Notes: a model not told the origin generated them from the letters alone. A stretch of 64,000 bases of DNA from Maricaulis sp. (GCF_015665295.1 NZ_JADFAJ010000018.1:19989-83988); one strand, 5' to 3'. Numbered from the stretch's first letter, positions 27,601 to 35,335 are shown. Made by a program: numbers and translations.

Positions 27601-27836
27601 ACCATGGCGCGCAGCAACTTGTCCTCGTCTTCGCTCAGCGATTGCTGGCCACCAAAGCCGGGGAAGGCTTCCAGCGCATCATCCCAGTGCGGGGAGGATG
27701 GGTCATTGTCTTCCAGGATGACGCGATTGAGCCATTCGCCGAGGGTCATGCCCTCCTTGCGCGCGGCCGTCTTGGCTCTCGCCCGGGCGCGGGGATCAAT
27801 CCCTTTCACGCTCCAAGGGTTACCCATAGACGACAT
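24618..27836 (-). CDS. podJ: PodJ-like polar organising protein
   Basis: A 1072-residue protein with the PodJ layout: a short N-terminal segment (ARAKTAARKEGMTLGEWLNRV), a long coiled coil (about residues 60-510), a Pro/Ala-rich linker, one membrane helix (about residues 660-685, TLPVIALIMLSGAGALLIW), then periplasmic Sel1-type repeats (about residues 805-970) and a peptidoglycan-binding domain (about residues 1015-1070, GYGPGPIDGQIGDRT). In Caulobacter PodJ organises the new pole for pili, holdfast and flagellum factors. The upstream region carries CtrA-type boxes and GANTC sites, consistent with cell-cycle control. Confidence 0.85.
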   Translation of the reverse strand: MSSMGNPWSVKGIDPRARARAKTAARKEGMTLGEWLNRVILEDNDPSSPHWDDALEAFPGFGGQQSLSEDEDKLLRAMVNRLSERVDSSEQMSARTLGGIDKAITQLAEKITKTADRTQSELATARDSLDRVKKSQDALGDRVRSLETGGGTGASPDTVKAVETTIMKLARRLYEHENDTAARVHEVGDDTKRLAESLEERLARLENRAEDFAGLAKTREDRTSETLNGLHTSTEMLKARIEGSERVTNDAARLLETSFTRLDDRLRQLETRNSSDTVELERRFERLTDDVARTIAETRNQVSQALNKAAAEPRVDRLEDALAKALDRIDTAERRQGDNMARLGEEITKLAGAIDRRLTESERRSTDALRESQSEQKLDRRLDEVRQEQKDSMKRMGEEVTRLGRALGDRIVKSEERSAAIVETATDRMAQMMDRLEQSGREDNLDDRLRQSEERTAQRIEDALSGVKDRMSAVRAETEQALSPVQRAMSALADRLEAIEGRGRPAEPATSSDPAPDPETAAADEIDFDTPLAPPPQAETPNGGFDMDGDDPFLAEAAHAAPLAGKPAATPILREQPARPAPSQAALTQAPMPVNQAPAAPSQARGPVQPPAQPARPQRMGATADADFLAAARERTRAGMPGYIAEHGEQRSGPQSGFGRTLLYTLPVIALIMLSGAGALLIWEAWQGDGQRVAAEAAAERSFIAQVEADLSGNERGASADAAPAAARPEPAAVEETPAPQARGAETRAPDAQATDVPTAQTRAPANQVADSSGMSLPASMESTAAPTPAPNRAAGPDTTNQPGRTTLESAAAEGNPVARYQLGVRSLENGDAATAAILLRRAAEQGVPAAQYRYGKLLETGEGVEINLEDARRWTERAANAGHRRAMHNLGVMYYYGTGAAQNMEMAARWFQEAALLGLRDSQFNLALLYETGDGVPLSLPDAYAWFTIAASETDPTASERAATLAEMITPEALEAARTTAAGFTPRPIDGEANGIYGNLPWERVATTDMALVRRAQGFLSVLGYGPGPIDGQIGDRTRDAIMDFEADQGLPRTGRVDTVLVERLERAAAG

Positions 27837-27878
27837 TTGATTCGCTCACTCAGCCAAACCTGCGGAAGGCTATTCCGT

Positions 27879-27895
27879 GGTTAATATTGTGTAAA
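27879..27895 (-). promoter_or_regulatory. CtrA-type box upstream of podJ (proximal)
   Basis: On the minus strand the site reads TTTA-N7-TTAACC, one mismatch from the CtrA consensus TTAA-N7-TTAA(C). It lies 43-59 bases before the podJ start. A GATTC methylation site (27839-27843) lies between it and the start codon. Confidence 0.55.
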
Positions 27896-27991
27896 CCAAG
27901 GGTGGAGGCCCAATATGTAGTGTTTCCACACCTAATCTCAGGCCGGCACGCAAAGGCGCGAAAACCTGAGTCTGAACAAGGCTCTGACTCG

Positions 27992-28008
27992 GTTAATGCG
28001 GGGTAAAA
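27992..28008 (-). promoter_or_regulatory. CtrA-type box upstream of podJ (distal)
   Basis: A second site of the same form, TTTA-N7-TTAACC on the minus strand, lies 113 bases upstream of the first. GANTC sites at 27969-27973, 27987-27991 and 28031-28035 surround it, the pattern expected of CcrM/GcrA-controlled promoters. Confidence 0.5.
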
Positions 28009-28033
28009 TGTGTGGATAAGTCGGCGTTCCGAC

Positions 28034-29674
28034 TCAGTTTTCGAGCGGCCGGGGTGACGGGTCCCGATCCGCTTCCGCGTCAGGGTCTGGCCGGGTCTCC
28101 GGCGGCTCCGACAGGAAGAATCCCGGTGCAAGCGTCTGCAACTGCTCGCTCATTGCCACCGCCTCACGGGCCGGTGGCAGGCTTTGCGAGGCCGGCAGGG
28201 CGCGGGCAATGTCAAACAGCAACCAGGCTGTCTCGACATCGCCCTGGCTCGCGACGAAGCGACCGCCATGCCAGAACGCCATCGGTGCATAGGGATCGTC
28301 GATCGCGGCGGCGGCAAACAGGGCCGGCAGGTTGAGGTCCGCCATGGCATCGGGCTGGGTGGTTCGAAGCGCTGCCAGGGCCTGGGCAGCAAGCAGGTTG
28401 GCAGCGCCACCCTCCAGCCCGTCGCGGTGGAAATGGTCGCGCAAAGCCGAGATGGCCGCGGCCCGATCGCCCTGCATCTGGCTGATGCCGCTCATCAGCG
28501 ATTCGAAGGTGGTATTGCCGATGCCCGAAGCCGTGACCTGGCTCATCCGGCTGCAGACCGGCGAGGGCGTGTCGGCGCGGCACGGGCCCTGATGGTGCGA
28601 AATCTGGTAGAGGGCGAGATAGGCGCCGGACGGGTCGGCGCGGCGCTGCGCCGCGTCGGCTGCGGCGAGGAAGTCGGCCTCGACAGGCGCCGCGGACGGG
28701 CGGGCGGCGGCATCAAGGCCGGCCTGGAGCAGGCGGCGCACGGCGGGATCGTCGATCTGGTAGCTGTCGGCGCGGGCCGGCGGCAGGCCTTCGGGCCAGG
28801 GAAAGGCGGCTTCGTCCGCATGCTCGCTGAGCCGGGTCCAGGTCTCGCGACGTCCGTCAGGGCTGGACGGGCTGAAGACCAGGAAGCTGAATTCGGCCGG
28901 AATGCCGCCCTCATCAACCAGGGTGGCCAGCGCGTCGGTATGGACCGGGACGGAATGCTGCAGCCAGGCCCGGAACAGCGCGGCCGGACGACCCGCCCCG
29001 AACCCGTCATCGGTGTGGCTGAAGACCGGCGAGCCTTCGGCGTCGCGGCGGACTTCGGTGACGCCGTCCTCGCTGACTGTCGAGACCAGTTCGGCGGCGG
29101 CGAGGCGGACGCCCATGGCGGCCTCGATCCAGAACCGGTCAAAGGCCGTACCGCCCGGACCGGTGATCTGTTCCAGTGTGCCGCCCTCGGTGTAGTAGGC
29201 AAAAGTATTCATCTGGCGATGGATGTGGGCGACGAAGGGCTCGTTGCGCATGACCGGGCCGTCAAGCGCCGGGACCCGGGTCAGGGTGCGCCGGGTCAGG
29301 AAATCCTGGATGACCCGCTCGCTCTCGCCGGTCTCGGTGACATAGCCGTCGCCGATCACGATCTCGCGCTGCTCCCTGCCCAGCTCGCTGCCGTCAAGCG
29401 CGGTCCGTGTGATCTGCCAGCGCGTCCGCAAGACCTGCTCATCCGTGCCGGTGCGCAGGGCGAGATAGGCGTCGCGATCAAGGTGCGGGCCAATGACCAT
29501 ATAGGCCTCTGCCGAGCGATCGAGTGGCGGCTGGTCCGGCGTCGGATCGGGCGTTCCGGCCGGCTGGGCGAGAATGGAGAAGCCGGGATCAGGTTCTCCC
29601 GCCTGCGTCATCGCGTGAGCAGGCAGGCCGAATAGGGCCAGGGCGAGGGCGGGCAAAACAAGGAAACGCAACAT
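28034..29674 (-). CDS. Large secreted protein of unknown function
   Basis: A 546-residue protein with a signal peptide (MLRFLVLPALALALFGLPAHA) followed by a Pro-rich stretch, a beta-rich middle part and an Ala-rich helical C-terminal half that looks like TPR/HEAT-type repeats (DAAQRRADPSGAYLALYQIS, ISALRDHFHRDGLEGGAANL). Two cysteines close together (GPCRADTPSPVCSRM) may form a disulfide. I do not recognise a family. Its stop lies 198 bases before the podJ start. Confidence 0.6.
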   Translation of the reverse strand: MLRFLVLPALALALFGLPAHAMTQAGEPDPGFSILAQPAGTPDPTPDQPPLDRSAEAYMVIGPHLDRDAYLALRTGTDEQVLRTRWQITRTALDGSELGREQREIVIGDGYVTETGESERVIQDFLTRRTLTRVPALDGPVMRNEPFVAHIHRQMNTFAYYTEGGTLEQITGPGGTAFDRFWIEAAMGVRLAAAELVSTVSEDGVTEVRRDAEGSPVFSHTDDGFGAGRPAALFRAWLQHSVPVHTDALATLVDEGGIPAEFSFLVFSPSSPDGRRETWTRLSEHADEAAFPWPEGLPPARADSYQIDDPAVRRLLQAGLDAAARPSAAPVEADFLAAADAAQRRADPSGAYLALYQISHHQGPCRADTPSPVCSRMSQVTASGIGNTTFESLMSGISQMQGDRAAAISALRDHFHRDGLEGGAANLLAAQALAALRTTQPDAMADLNLPALFAAAAIDDPYAPMAFWHGGRFVASQGDVETAWLLFDIARALPASQSLPPAREAVAMSEQLQTLAPGFFLSEPPETRPDPDAEADRDPSPRPLEN

Positions 29675-29748
29675 GAGCCGGACTGTGCCGTGTCGGCCGG
29701 GACAAGGAAAGGGGGCAAAGGCGGTGTGGGGGCTGGGCGGAGACTTTC

Positions 29749-29890
29749 CTCCCCACGTCGTGGGGAGGTGGATCGCCCGGCAGGGCGAGACGGAGGGGTC
29801 GGCCTAGCCGATGGCGGCCCCTCGGCGCTGACGCGCCGCCCCATCGACCCGATGCTGCGCATCGGCCCACATCCCCATGGGATGGGGAAG
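29749..29890. repeat. Inverted pair of structured GC-rich repeats (REPIN-like)
   Basis: Copy A (29749-29804) reads hairpin CTCCCCAC-gtc-GTGGGGAG, GTGG, a second hairpin CGCCC-ggca-GGGCG, then GACGGAGGGG. Copy B (29837-29890) has the same order on the other strand: CCCCAT-ccc-ATGGGG, TGTGG, CCGATG-cgca-CATCGG, then GTCGATGGGG. The two point toward each other across a 32-bp middle. The same unit type flanks the DUF559 gene at 34.8-35.3 kb. The stretch 29675-29987 holds only this and the merR promoter. Confidence 0.6.
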
Positions 29891-29944
29891 AAAGTGATCG
29901 CGTGCCCGGCCGGCGTGAGGGGCAATCGTCCGATTGTCACATAT

Positions 29945-29965
29945 TTGACGTTGACGTTCGCGTCA
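29945..29965 (+). promoter_or_regulatory. Probable MerR-family operator in front of the beta-oxidation operon
   Basis: TTGACG occurs twice in tandem (29945-29950, 29951-29956), and TGACG-TTCG-CGTCA (29952-29965) is a perfect dyad. The site lies 23 bases before the merR-type start codon. ACGT-rich dyads are known for LiuR-type MerR regulators; assignment by analogy. Confidence 0.5.
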
Positions 29966-29987
29966 CTTCGTGAACACCATTCACCCC

Positions 29988-30470
29988 ATGATCAAGCCTG
30001 TCGCTCCCGATAGTGAATTCACCATTCGCGAACTCGCCCGTGAGTTCGACATCACGCCGCGCACCCTGCGCTTTTACGAGCAGAAGGGGATGATCCATCC
30101 CCTGCGTCGCGGCGCCGCCCGGGTCTATTCCGCCGAGGACCGGGCCCGGATCGAGCTGATCCTGCGTGGCAAGCGGGTCGGTTTCGCGCTCGACGAGATC
30201 AAGGAAATTCTCGACCTGCAGGCGATTGACCGGGGCGGCCGTGAACGGCTCGAGCCGGCGATCAAGCGGTTCGAGCACCGCATCACCGTGCTGCAGCAGC
30301 AGCGCGAGGATGTGGCGCGCGCCCTGGCCGAGCTCGAGGCCGGGCTCGACTGGATGCGCGAGCGTCTGGAAGACCGCACCCCGCCGGACGATGTCCGCCG
30401 CCGCGCCCGCGCCTTCGAGGCCCTGGCCAATGCCCATCTGGAAGACTGGAGCGGCCTGTCACCGGGCTGA
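29988..30470 (+). CDS. MerR-family regulator of the fatty-acid degradation operon (LiuR-like)
   Basis: A 160-residue MerR protein: DNA-binding domain FTIRELAREFDITPRTLRFYEQKGMIHPLRRG (about residues 10-42) and a long dimerisation helix (REDVARALAELEAGLDWMRERL). It lacks the cysteine-rich effector loop of metal sensors. Being first in front of acyl-CoA dehydrogenases, thiolase and FadB, it most likely controls them in response to an acyl-CoA, as LiuR does for branched-chain degradation. ATG 29988 is chosen; GTG 29970 is possible, and neither has a clear ribosome site. Confidence 0.85.
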   Translation: MIKPVAPDSEFTIRELAREFDITPRTLRFYEQKGMIHPLRRGAARVYSAEDRARIELILRGKRVGFALDEIKEILDLQAIDRGGRERLEPAIKRFEHRITVLQQQREDVARALAELEAGLDWMRERLEDRTPPDDVRRRARAFEALANAHLEDWSGLSPG

Positions 30471-30540
30471 CCCGGTGACGCCGCCCTGACCGCAACACCC
30501 GCAATTACAACAATTCACACCCGCTCCCCGGAGACCCATC

Positions 30541-32331
30541 ATGACCACACCGTATCGCGCCCCGGTTCGTGACCAGCGTTTTGTCCTGCATGACGTGCTC
30601 AACATTGCCCAGTATGGCGATCTGCCCGGTTTCGCCGATGCCGATGCCGACACGGTAGATGCCATCCTCGAGGAAGGCGCGAAATTCTGTGAGGGCGTGC
30701 TGGCCCCGATCTCCAAGATCGGTGATGAGGAAGGCTGTACGCGGGACGCGGACGGCAATGTCAAGACGCCGACCGGCTGGAAGGACGCGTTCAAGCAGAT
30801 GGCCGAAGGTGGCTGGACGGCGCTGTCGTCCGATCCGGAATATGGCGGCCAGGGCCTGCCGCATGTTCTCAACCTCGCCTTCAACGAGATGGTCTCCTCG
30901 GCCAATATGGCGTTTGGCATGTATCCGGGCCTGACCCTGGGCGCCGCCGCCGCGCTGGCGACCGGCGGCTCGGACGAGCAGAAGGCGCTCTACCTGCCCA
31001 AGATGATTTCCTGCCAGTGGGGCGGGACGATGAATCTGACCGAGCCGCATTGCGGCACCGATCTGGGTCTTCTGCGCACCAAGGCCGTGCCGCAGGCGGA
31101 CGGCTCCTACAAGATCACCGGCCAGAAGATCTGGATCTCCTCCGGCGAACACGACATGGCCGAGAATATCATCCACCTCGTCCTGGCGCGCATCGAAGGC
31201 GCGCCGGACGGCGTGAAGGGCATCTCGCTCTTCGTCGTGCCCAAGCACATTCCCGATGCCGATGGCAATCCGGGGGAGCGCAATTCGCTCAAATGCGGCG
31301 GCCTGGAACACAAGATGGGCATTCACGGCAATGCCACCTGCGTCATGGATTATGACGAGGCGACCGGCTGGCTGGTCGGCGAAGAGAACAAGGGCCTCAA
31401 GATCATGTTCATCATGATGAATGAGGCCCGCCTGGGCGTTGGCCTGCAGGGCTATGCCCTGGCCGAGGCCGCCTATCAGCAATCGCTCGGCTTTGCCAAA
31501 GACCGTCTCCAGGGCCGCTCCCTGACCGGACCAAAGAACCAGGACGGCCCGGCCGATCCGATCATCGTGCACCCGGATGTGCGCCGCATGCTGATGGACC
31601 AGAAGTCCTTCGTCGAAGCGGCCCGCTGCTTTGCCCTGTGGACCGCCCTTCAGGGTGATCTCGAGGAGAAGGCCTCCGATCCGACCATGCGCGAGAAGGC
31701 CGGCGACTACATGGCGCTGCTGACCCCGATCGTGAAGGGTTATCTGACCGGAAAGGGCTATGACATGGTCTCCTCCGGCCTGCAGATCCATGGCGGGTCC
31801 GGCTTCACCGAGGAGTGGGGCGCATCCCAGCTCCTGCGCGATGCCCGCATCACCCTGATCTATGAAGGCACCAACGGCATCCAGGCGCTCGACCTCGTGG
31901 GCCGCAAGCTGGCGATGAACGGCATGCGCCCGATCACCAGCTTCTTTGCCGAGCTCGATGCGTTCGTGGCCGAGGGCGGCAATGACCAGACCCAGCCCTT
32001 CGTGAACGCGGTGGCCGAGACCAAGGCCAGGCTCAAGCAGGCCACCGACTGGCTGATGAATAACGCGCTGAAGAATTTCGACCATGCCGGCGCCGGCAGC
32101 CACGACTATCTCAGCCTCTTCGGCCTGGCCTGCCTCACTTATATGTGGGCCAAGATGGCCAAGGTCGCCTCGGCCAAGATCGCCGCTGGCGAGACCGATC
32201 CGATCTATGCCAACAAGCTGAAGACCGGCCAGTATTTCCTCGACCGCTGGGTCCCGGAAGCGGCCATGCACCTGGCCAAGGTCGAGGCCGGTGCCGACTC
32301 GATGATGGCGCTGGAAGCCGACGCCTTCTAG
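30541..32331 (+). CDS. Acyl-CoA dehydrogenase, large type
   Basis: A 596-residue flavoenzyme that oxidises acyl-CoA to trans-2-enoyl-CoA, the first step of beta-oxidation. FAD and substrate regions: MNLTEPHCGTDLGLL and ITGQKIWISSGEHDM; the catalytic-base region is LIYEGTNGIQALDL, with Glu in the MCAD-type position. The extra N- and C-terminal parts are those of the 590-600 residue class that includes DmdC-like enzymes. Chain-length preference is unknown. It is the first structural gene after the MerR regulator. Confidence 0.93.
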   Translation: MTTPYRAPVRDQRFVLHDVLNIAQYGDLPGFADADADTVDAILEEGAKFCEGVLAPISKIGDEEGCTRDADGNVKTPTGWKDAFKQMAEGGWTALSSDPEYGGQGLPHVLNLAFNEMVSSANMAFGMYPGLTLGAAAALATGGSDEQKALYLPKMISCQWGGTMNLTEPHCGTDLGLLRTKAVPQADGSYKITGQKIWISSGEHDMAENIIHLVLARIEGAPDGVKGISLFVVPKHIPDADGNPGERNSLKCGGLEHKMGIHGNATCVMDYDEATGWLVGEENKGLKIMFIMMNEARLGVGLQGYALAEAAYQQSLGFAKDRLQGRSLTGPKNQDGPADPIIVHPDVRRMLMDQKSFVEAARCFALWTALQGDLEEKASDPTMREKAGDYMALLTPIVKGYLTGKGYDMVSSGLQIHGGSGFTEEWGASQLLRDARITLIYEGTNGIQALDLVGRKLAMNGMRPITSFFAELDAFVAEGGNDQTQPFVNAVAETKARLKQATDWLMNNALKNFDHAGAGSHDYLSLFGLACLTYMWAKMAKVASAKIAAGETDPIYANKLKTGQYFLDRWVPEAAMHLAKVEAGADSMMALEADAF

Positions 32332-32351
32332 GCGCAGACTGACGAGAAATC

Positions 32352-32386
32352 GGCGGGACCGGTCCGGCAAGAGAGACCGGCCCGCC
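32352..32386 (+). other. Strong stem-loop between the two acyl-CoA dehydrogenase genes
   Basis: GGCGGG-a-CCGGTC pairs with GACCGG-CCCGCC around a 10-base loop. No T-run follows, so it is not an intrinsic terminator; it could protect or set the processing point of the operon mRNA. Confidence 0.5.
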
Positions 32387-32466
32387 ACACCATTCCGGTT
32401 GATAAGGGGCGAGGATCGACACGTGGTCCGGCCCGTCACACAAGAACCGTCTGGGGAGGACGTTTC

Positions 32467-33633
32467 ATGTTTCAGGATCCACTCAATATACCCCGTCCGG
32501 CCTTTCTCGAACGCGAGGATGTCCGGATGTTCGAGGACACCGTCCGCGCCTTCATGGCCAAGGAATGCGTGCCCAATGCCGAACGCTGGGAAGCGCAGGG
32601 CATGGTCGATCGCGAGATCTGGACCAAGGCCGGCGAGGCGGGGATATTGTGCCCGTCCGTGCCCGAGGAATATGGCGGAGCCGGCGGTGATTGGGGCCAT
32701 GAATACGTCTTCCACACCGCAGGCGCCGAAATCGGCGCCGCCGGCTGGGGTGTCGGCCTGCACAATTCCATCATCGCGCCCTATGTCACCCATTACGGCT
32801 CGGAAGAGCAGAAGAAGTCCGTCCTGCCGCGGATGATTTCCGGCGAGCTGATCGGCGCCATCGCCATGTCCGAACCGGGCACGGGCTCGGACCTGCAGAG
32901 CGTCAAGACGACGGCGATCAAGGACGGCAATGGCTATCGCATCAATGGCCAGAAAACCTTCATCACCAATGGCGGCTCGGCCAATTTCATCATCGTCGTC
33001 GCCAAGACGGATCCGTCCAAGGGCTTTGACGGCGTCTCCCTCTTGATGGTCGAGACCGACAAGGTCGAGGGCTTCCGTCGCGGGCGCCTGCTCGACAAGG
33101 TCGGCATGAAGGCCCAGGACACGGCCGAGCTCTTCTTCGAGGATGTCTGGGTGCCGGCCGATGCGCTCTTGGGTCAGGAAGAGGGCCAGGGCTTCATCCA
33201 GCTGATGCAGCAATTGCCCCAGGAACGCCTGCAGATCGCCGTCCAGGGCGTCGGCGCCATGAAACGCGCCCTCTTCGAGACGATCAACTACACCAAGGAG
33301 CGCGAGGCGTTTGGCCGTCCGATCCTGAAATTCCAGAACACCCAGTTCAAGCTCGCCGAGTGCAAGACCAAGGCGACCCTGGCCGAGGTCTTCACCCATC
33401 ACTGCTCGGAACGCCTGATGAAGGGCGAACTCGACGCCGCCACCGCCTCGATGGCCAAATACTGGGTCTCCGAAGCCCAGAATGAAGTCATGGACGAATG
33501 CGTCCAGCTGCATGGCGGCTATGGCTATATGCGCGAATACCCCATTGCGAAAATGTGGACCGACAGCCGCGTCCAGCGCATCTATGGCGGGACGAACGAG
33601 ATCATGAAGCTGCTGATCGCGAGGACGCTGTAG
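32467..33633 (+). CDS. Acyl-CoA dehydrogenase, LCAD/IVD type
   Basis: A 388-residue enzyme of standard length. It carries AIAMSEPGTGSDLQSVKT, GQKTFITNGG and the C-terminal IYGGTNEIMKLLIARTL. The residue at the MCAD-type catalytic position is Gly (YGGT), while a Glu is present in QLPQERLQIAVQG, which is the base position used by long-chain and isovaleryl-CoA dehydrogenases. This separates its substrate class from the larger dehydrogenase upstream. GGGGAGGA precedes ATG 32467. Confidence 0.92.
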   Translation: MFQDPLNIPRPAFLEREDVRMFEDTVRAFMAKECVPNAERWEAQGMVDREIWTKAGEAGILCPSVPEEYGGAGGDWGHEYVFHTAGAEIGAAGWGVGLHNSIIAPYVTHYGSEEQKKSVLPRMISGELIGAIAMSEPGTGSDLQSVKTTAIKDGNGYRINGQKTFITNGGSANFIIVVAKTDPSKGFDGVSLLMVETDKVEGFRRGRLLDKVGMKAQDTAELFFEDVWVPADALLGQEEGQGFIQLMQQLPQERLQIAVQGVGAMKRALFETINYTKEREAFGRPILKFQNTQFKLAECKTKATLAEVFTHHCSERLMKGELDAATASMAKYWVSEAQNEVMDECVQLHGGYGYMREYPIAKMWTDSRVQRIYGGTNEIMKLLIARTL

Positions 33634-33636
33634 GGA

Positions 33637-34122
33637 ATGACCGCCGCGCGCGACAACTCCACCCGTTCCCTCCTCATCGCCGCGATCGCTGGCGGTGCGG
33701 GCGCCTATGCGGCCGGCGTTTCCGCGTCGATGATTTGGTTGAGTGTGGAGTTGGCGTCGGGGTTTTTCCCCTTTCACCCGCTCAGCGGGGGATTGGTGAT
33801 CGGGCTTGTCGCGGCGACCTGTTTTGCCATTTGGCTTGGCTGGTTCTTGCGCGAATGGCGGCTCGCTCTCTGGGCGGCGGCTGGCCATGTCGCCATGCAG
33901 TTCGGCCCCTGGCTCCTGTCGTCGCTGGTTTATGCCGTGCTGGGCGGTGCCGATCCGCTCGCCCATGCCAGTTTGGGCGATGGATTGCCGTGGCCGCTGA
34001 TCGGGTTCACCGTGGTGGTTTGTGCGGGCTTTCCGCTGGGCGTCTGGATCAGGTCCGGCGGGCCAAGCGTGGCCTTTGATGCTGTGCGTGCGTCACGCAA
34101 ATGGCCGGGAGGTCGCTCATGA
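33637..34122 (+). CDS. Membrane protein of unknown function
   Basis: A 161-residue protein with four hydrophobic segments (AIAGGAGAYAAGVSASMIWLS, VIGLVAATCFAIWLGWFL, WAAAGHVAMQFGPWLLSSLVYAVL and PLIGFTVVVCAGFPLGVWI). It starts three bases after the stop of the acyl-CoA dehydrogenase gene, so it is part of the operon. I do not recognise the family. Confidence 0.65.
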   Translation: MTAARDNSTRSLLIAAIAGGAGAYAAGVSASMIWLSVELASGFFPFHPLSGGLVIGLVAATCFAIWLGWFLREWRLALWAAAGHVAMQFGPWLLSSLVYAVLGGADPLAHASLGDGLPWPLIGFTVVVCAGFPLGVWIRSGGPSVAFDAVRASRKWPGGRS

Positions 34123-34159
34123 CTGACATCCGCCGCTTCGTTTCCGGGGTGCCCGCCTG

Positions 34160-34765
34160 ATGTACACGCCCACACATTTCCGGATGGAAGACGAGAGCGA
34201 GATGCGGGCGGTGATGCGTTCGTATGATTTCGGTCTGCTGCTGATTCCGGGCGAGCCTGATCTGGCGGCCACGCATATCCCTTTCAAGCTGGCCGATGAG
34301 CGCCTGGTCCTGATCGGTCATGTCGCCATGGCCAATCCGGCCGCCGGGGCGATCAAGGCGGGCAGGGAGGCGATGGTCGTCTTCACCGGTCCGCACGCCT
34401 ATATCTCGCCGACCTGGTATTCGCGGCCGCACGAGAATGTGCCGACCTGGAATTATGTCGCCGTGCACGCCTTTGGTACGCTGGTGCCGCTCGAGGGTGT
34501 CGAGGCCGAGCGGGCGCTTTCGTCGCAGATTGCGGACTTTGAAAGCGAGTGGCGCATTACCCAATTGGAAGAAAAGCGCCGCGCCATGCTGGAGCTGGCC
34601 ATCCAGCCCTTCGAGTTCGAGATTGACCGCCTGGAGGGCAAGGCCAAGCTCTCCCAGAACAAGCCATTGGAGGAGCGTCTGCGCATCGCCCACGCCCTCA
34701 ATGAACGCGGCGAACACGCCGTCGCCTACCACATGATCGAGGACGAGGCGGAAGAGGATGATTGA
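34160..34765 (+). CDS. paiB: PaiB-like FMN-binding protein
   Basis: A 201-residue protein of the PaiB family (split-barrel flavin-binding fold): MYTPTHFRMED start, HIPFKLADERLVLIGHVAMANP, then FTGPHAYISPTWY and VPTWNYVAVHAFG. B. subtilis PaiB represses sporulation and protease genes, but many relatives act as flavoproteins. In this operon a flavin or redox role is equally likely. It overlaps the DUF559 reading frame by eight bases. Confidence 0.9.
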   Translation: MYTPTHFRMEDESEMRAVMRSYDFGLLLIPGEPDLAATHIPFKLADERLVLIGHVAMANPAAGAIKAGREAMVVFTGPHAYISPTWYSRPHENVPTWNYVAVHAFGTLVPLEGVEAERALSSQIADFESEWRITQLEEKRRAMLELAIQPFEFEIDRLEGKAKLSQNKPLEERLRIAHALNERGEHAVAYHMIEDEAEEDD

Positions 34766-35333
34766 TCTGGTCTATCCCCAGGCCCGGCCTTTCTGCCCCC
34801 GCTTGCGGGGGAAGTGGTTGAGCGTCAGCGAAACCGAAGGGGGCCGGCGGCGGGCACGCCGACGGTCGGTGCAGCTGCGCCAATCCATGACCGATGCCGA
34901 GCTCATCCTCTTGTCACGTCTGCGCAAGCGTCAAATCGAGGGGCAGCATTTCCGTCGTCAGCATCCGGTCGGCCCCTACATCACGGATTTCGCCTGCGTG
35001 GCTCTCAAACTCATCGTCGAGGTTGATGGAGACACGCATGGCAGCGACCGAGAAATCGCCCACGACACACGCCGGACCGCCTATCTCGAGCGCCAGGGCT
35101 GGACGGTGCTGCGGTGCTATAATGTCGACGTCTATCGCAATCTCGATGGCGTCATCACGCAAATCGGGGAGGCCGTGCATGAATTGGGTCAGCGCTCAAT
35201 GACTGACACGCCGCTGCGCGGCGCCCCCTTCGACCCTCCGTCGCCAAGGCGCCGAAGGGCCACTTCCCCCGCAAGCGGGGGCAGAAATACCCAGTCGATA
35301 AAGGGAACCACCCCGCCAAGGGAAAGGAAGTGA
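34758..35333 (+). CDS. DUF559 (Vsr-like endonuclease fold) protein inside an inverted-repeat unit
   Basis: A 191-residue frame whose core (about residues 35-140) is a clear DUF559 domain: [47 protein letters not shown], then [28 protein letters not shown]. The acidic residues in ITDF and IVEVDG match the PD-(D/E)XK/Vsr-type nuclease core. Both ends of the frame run through the flanking 28-bp inverted repeats, so they encode Arg/Pro-rich tails of doubtful use. Start choices are ATG 34758, TTG 34818 or ATG 34887. It separates paiB from the thiolase in the beta-oxidation operon. Confidence 0.8.
   Translation: MIDLVYPQARPFCPRLRGKWLSVSETEGGRRRARRRSVQLRQSMTDAELILLSRLRKRQIEGQHFRRQHPVGPYITDFACVALKLIVEVDGDTHGSDREIAHDTRRTAYLERQGWTVLRCYNVDVYRNLDGVITQIGEAVHELGQRSMTDTPLRGAPFDPPSPRRRRATSPASGGRNTQSIKGTTPPRERK
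34790..34817 (+). repeat. Left 28-bp inverted repeat of DUF559 unit
   Basis: Identical over 28 bases to the reverse complement of 35260-35287. It contains its own hairpin, CCCCCGC-tt-GCGGGGG, followed by AAGTGG. Confidence 0.9.
35260..35287 (-). repeat. Right 28-bp inverted repeat of DUF559 unit
   Basis: Perfect inverted match to 34790-34817. It lies 48 bases before the thiolase start codon, so it sits in the leader of that cistron. Confidence 0.9.
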
Positions 35334-35335
35334 CC

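Larger units (their letters stand above)
34790..35287. mobile_element. Candidate DUF559-carrying mobile unit with 28-bp perfect inverted repeats
   Basis: The sequence at 34790-34817 (TTTCTGCCCCCGCTTGCGGG, then GGAAGTGG) recurs exactly inverted at 35260-35287. Each copy continues inward into the rest of a structured repeat ending in CGAAGGGGGC (left near 34830-34844, right near 35221-35231 inverted). The unit is 498 bp and encodes little beyond the DUF559 domain. The same repeat architecture occurs without a gene at 29749-29890. I could not identify target-site duplications. Confidence 0.6.

Noticed and set aside
29871..29890. Palindrome CCCCAT-ccc-ATGGGG as a terminator
   Set aside because: No T-run follows on either strand, and it fits better as the first hairpin of repeat copy B.
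30505..33966. Very long minus-strand open frame (over 1,100 codons) opposite the acyl-CoA dehydrogenases
   Set aside because: It is the GC-rich shadow of two well-supported plus-strand genes and has no recognisable domain.
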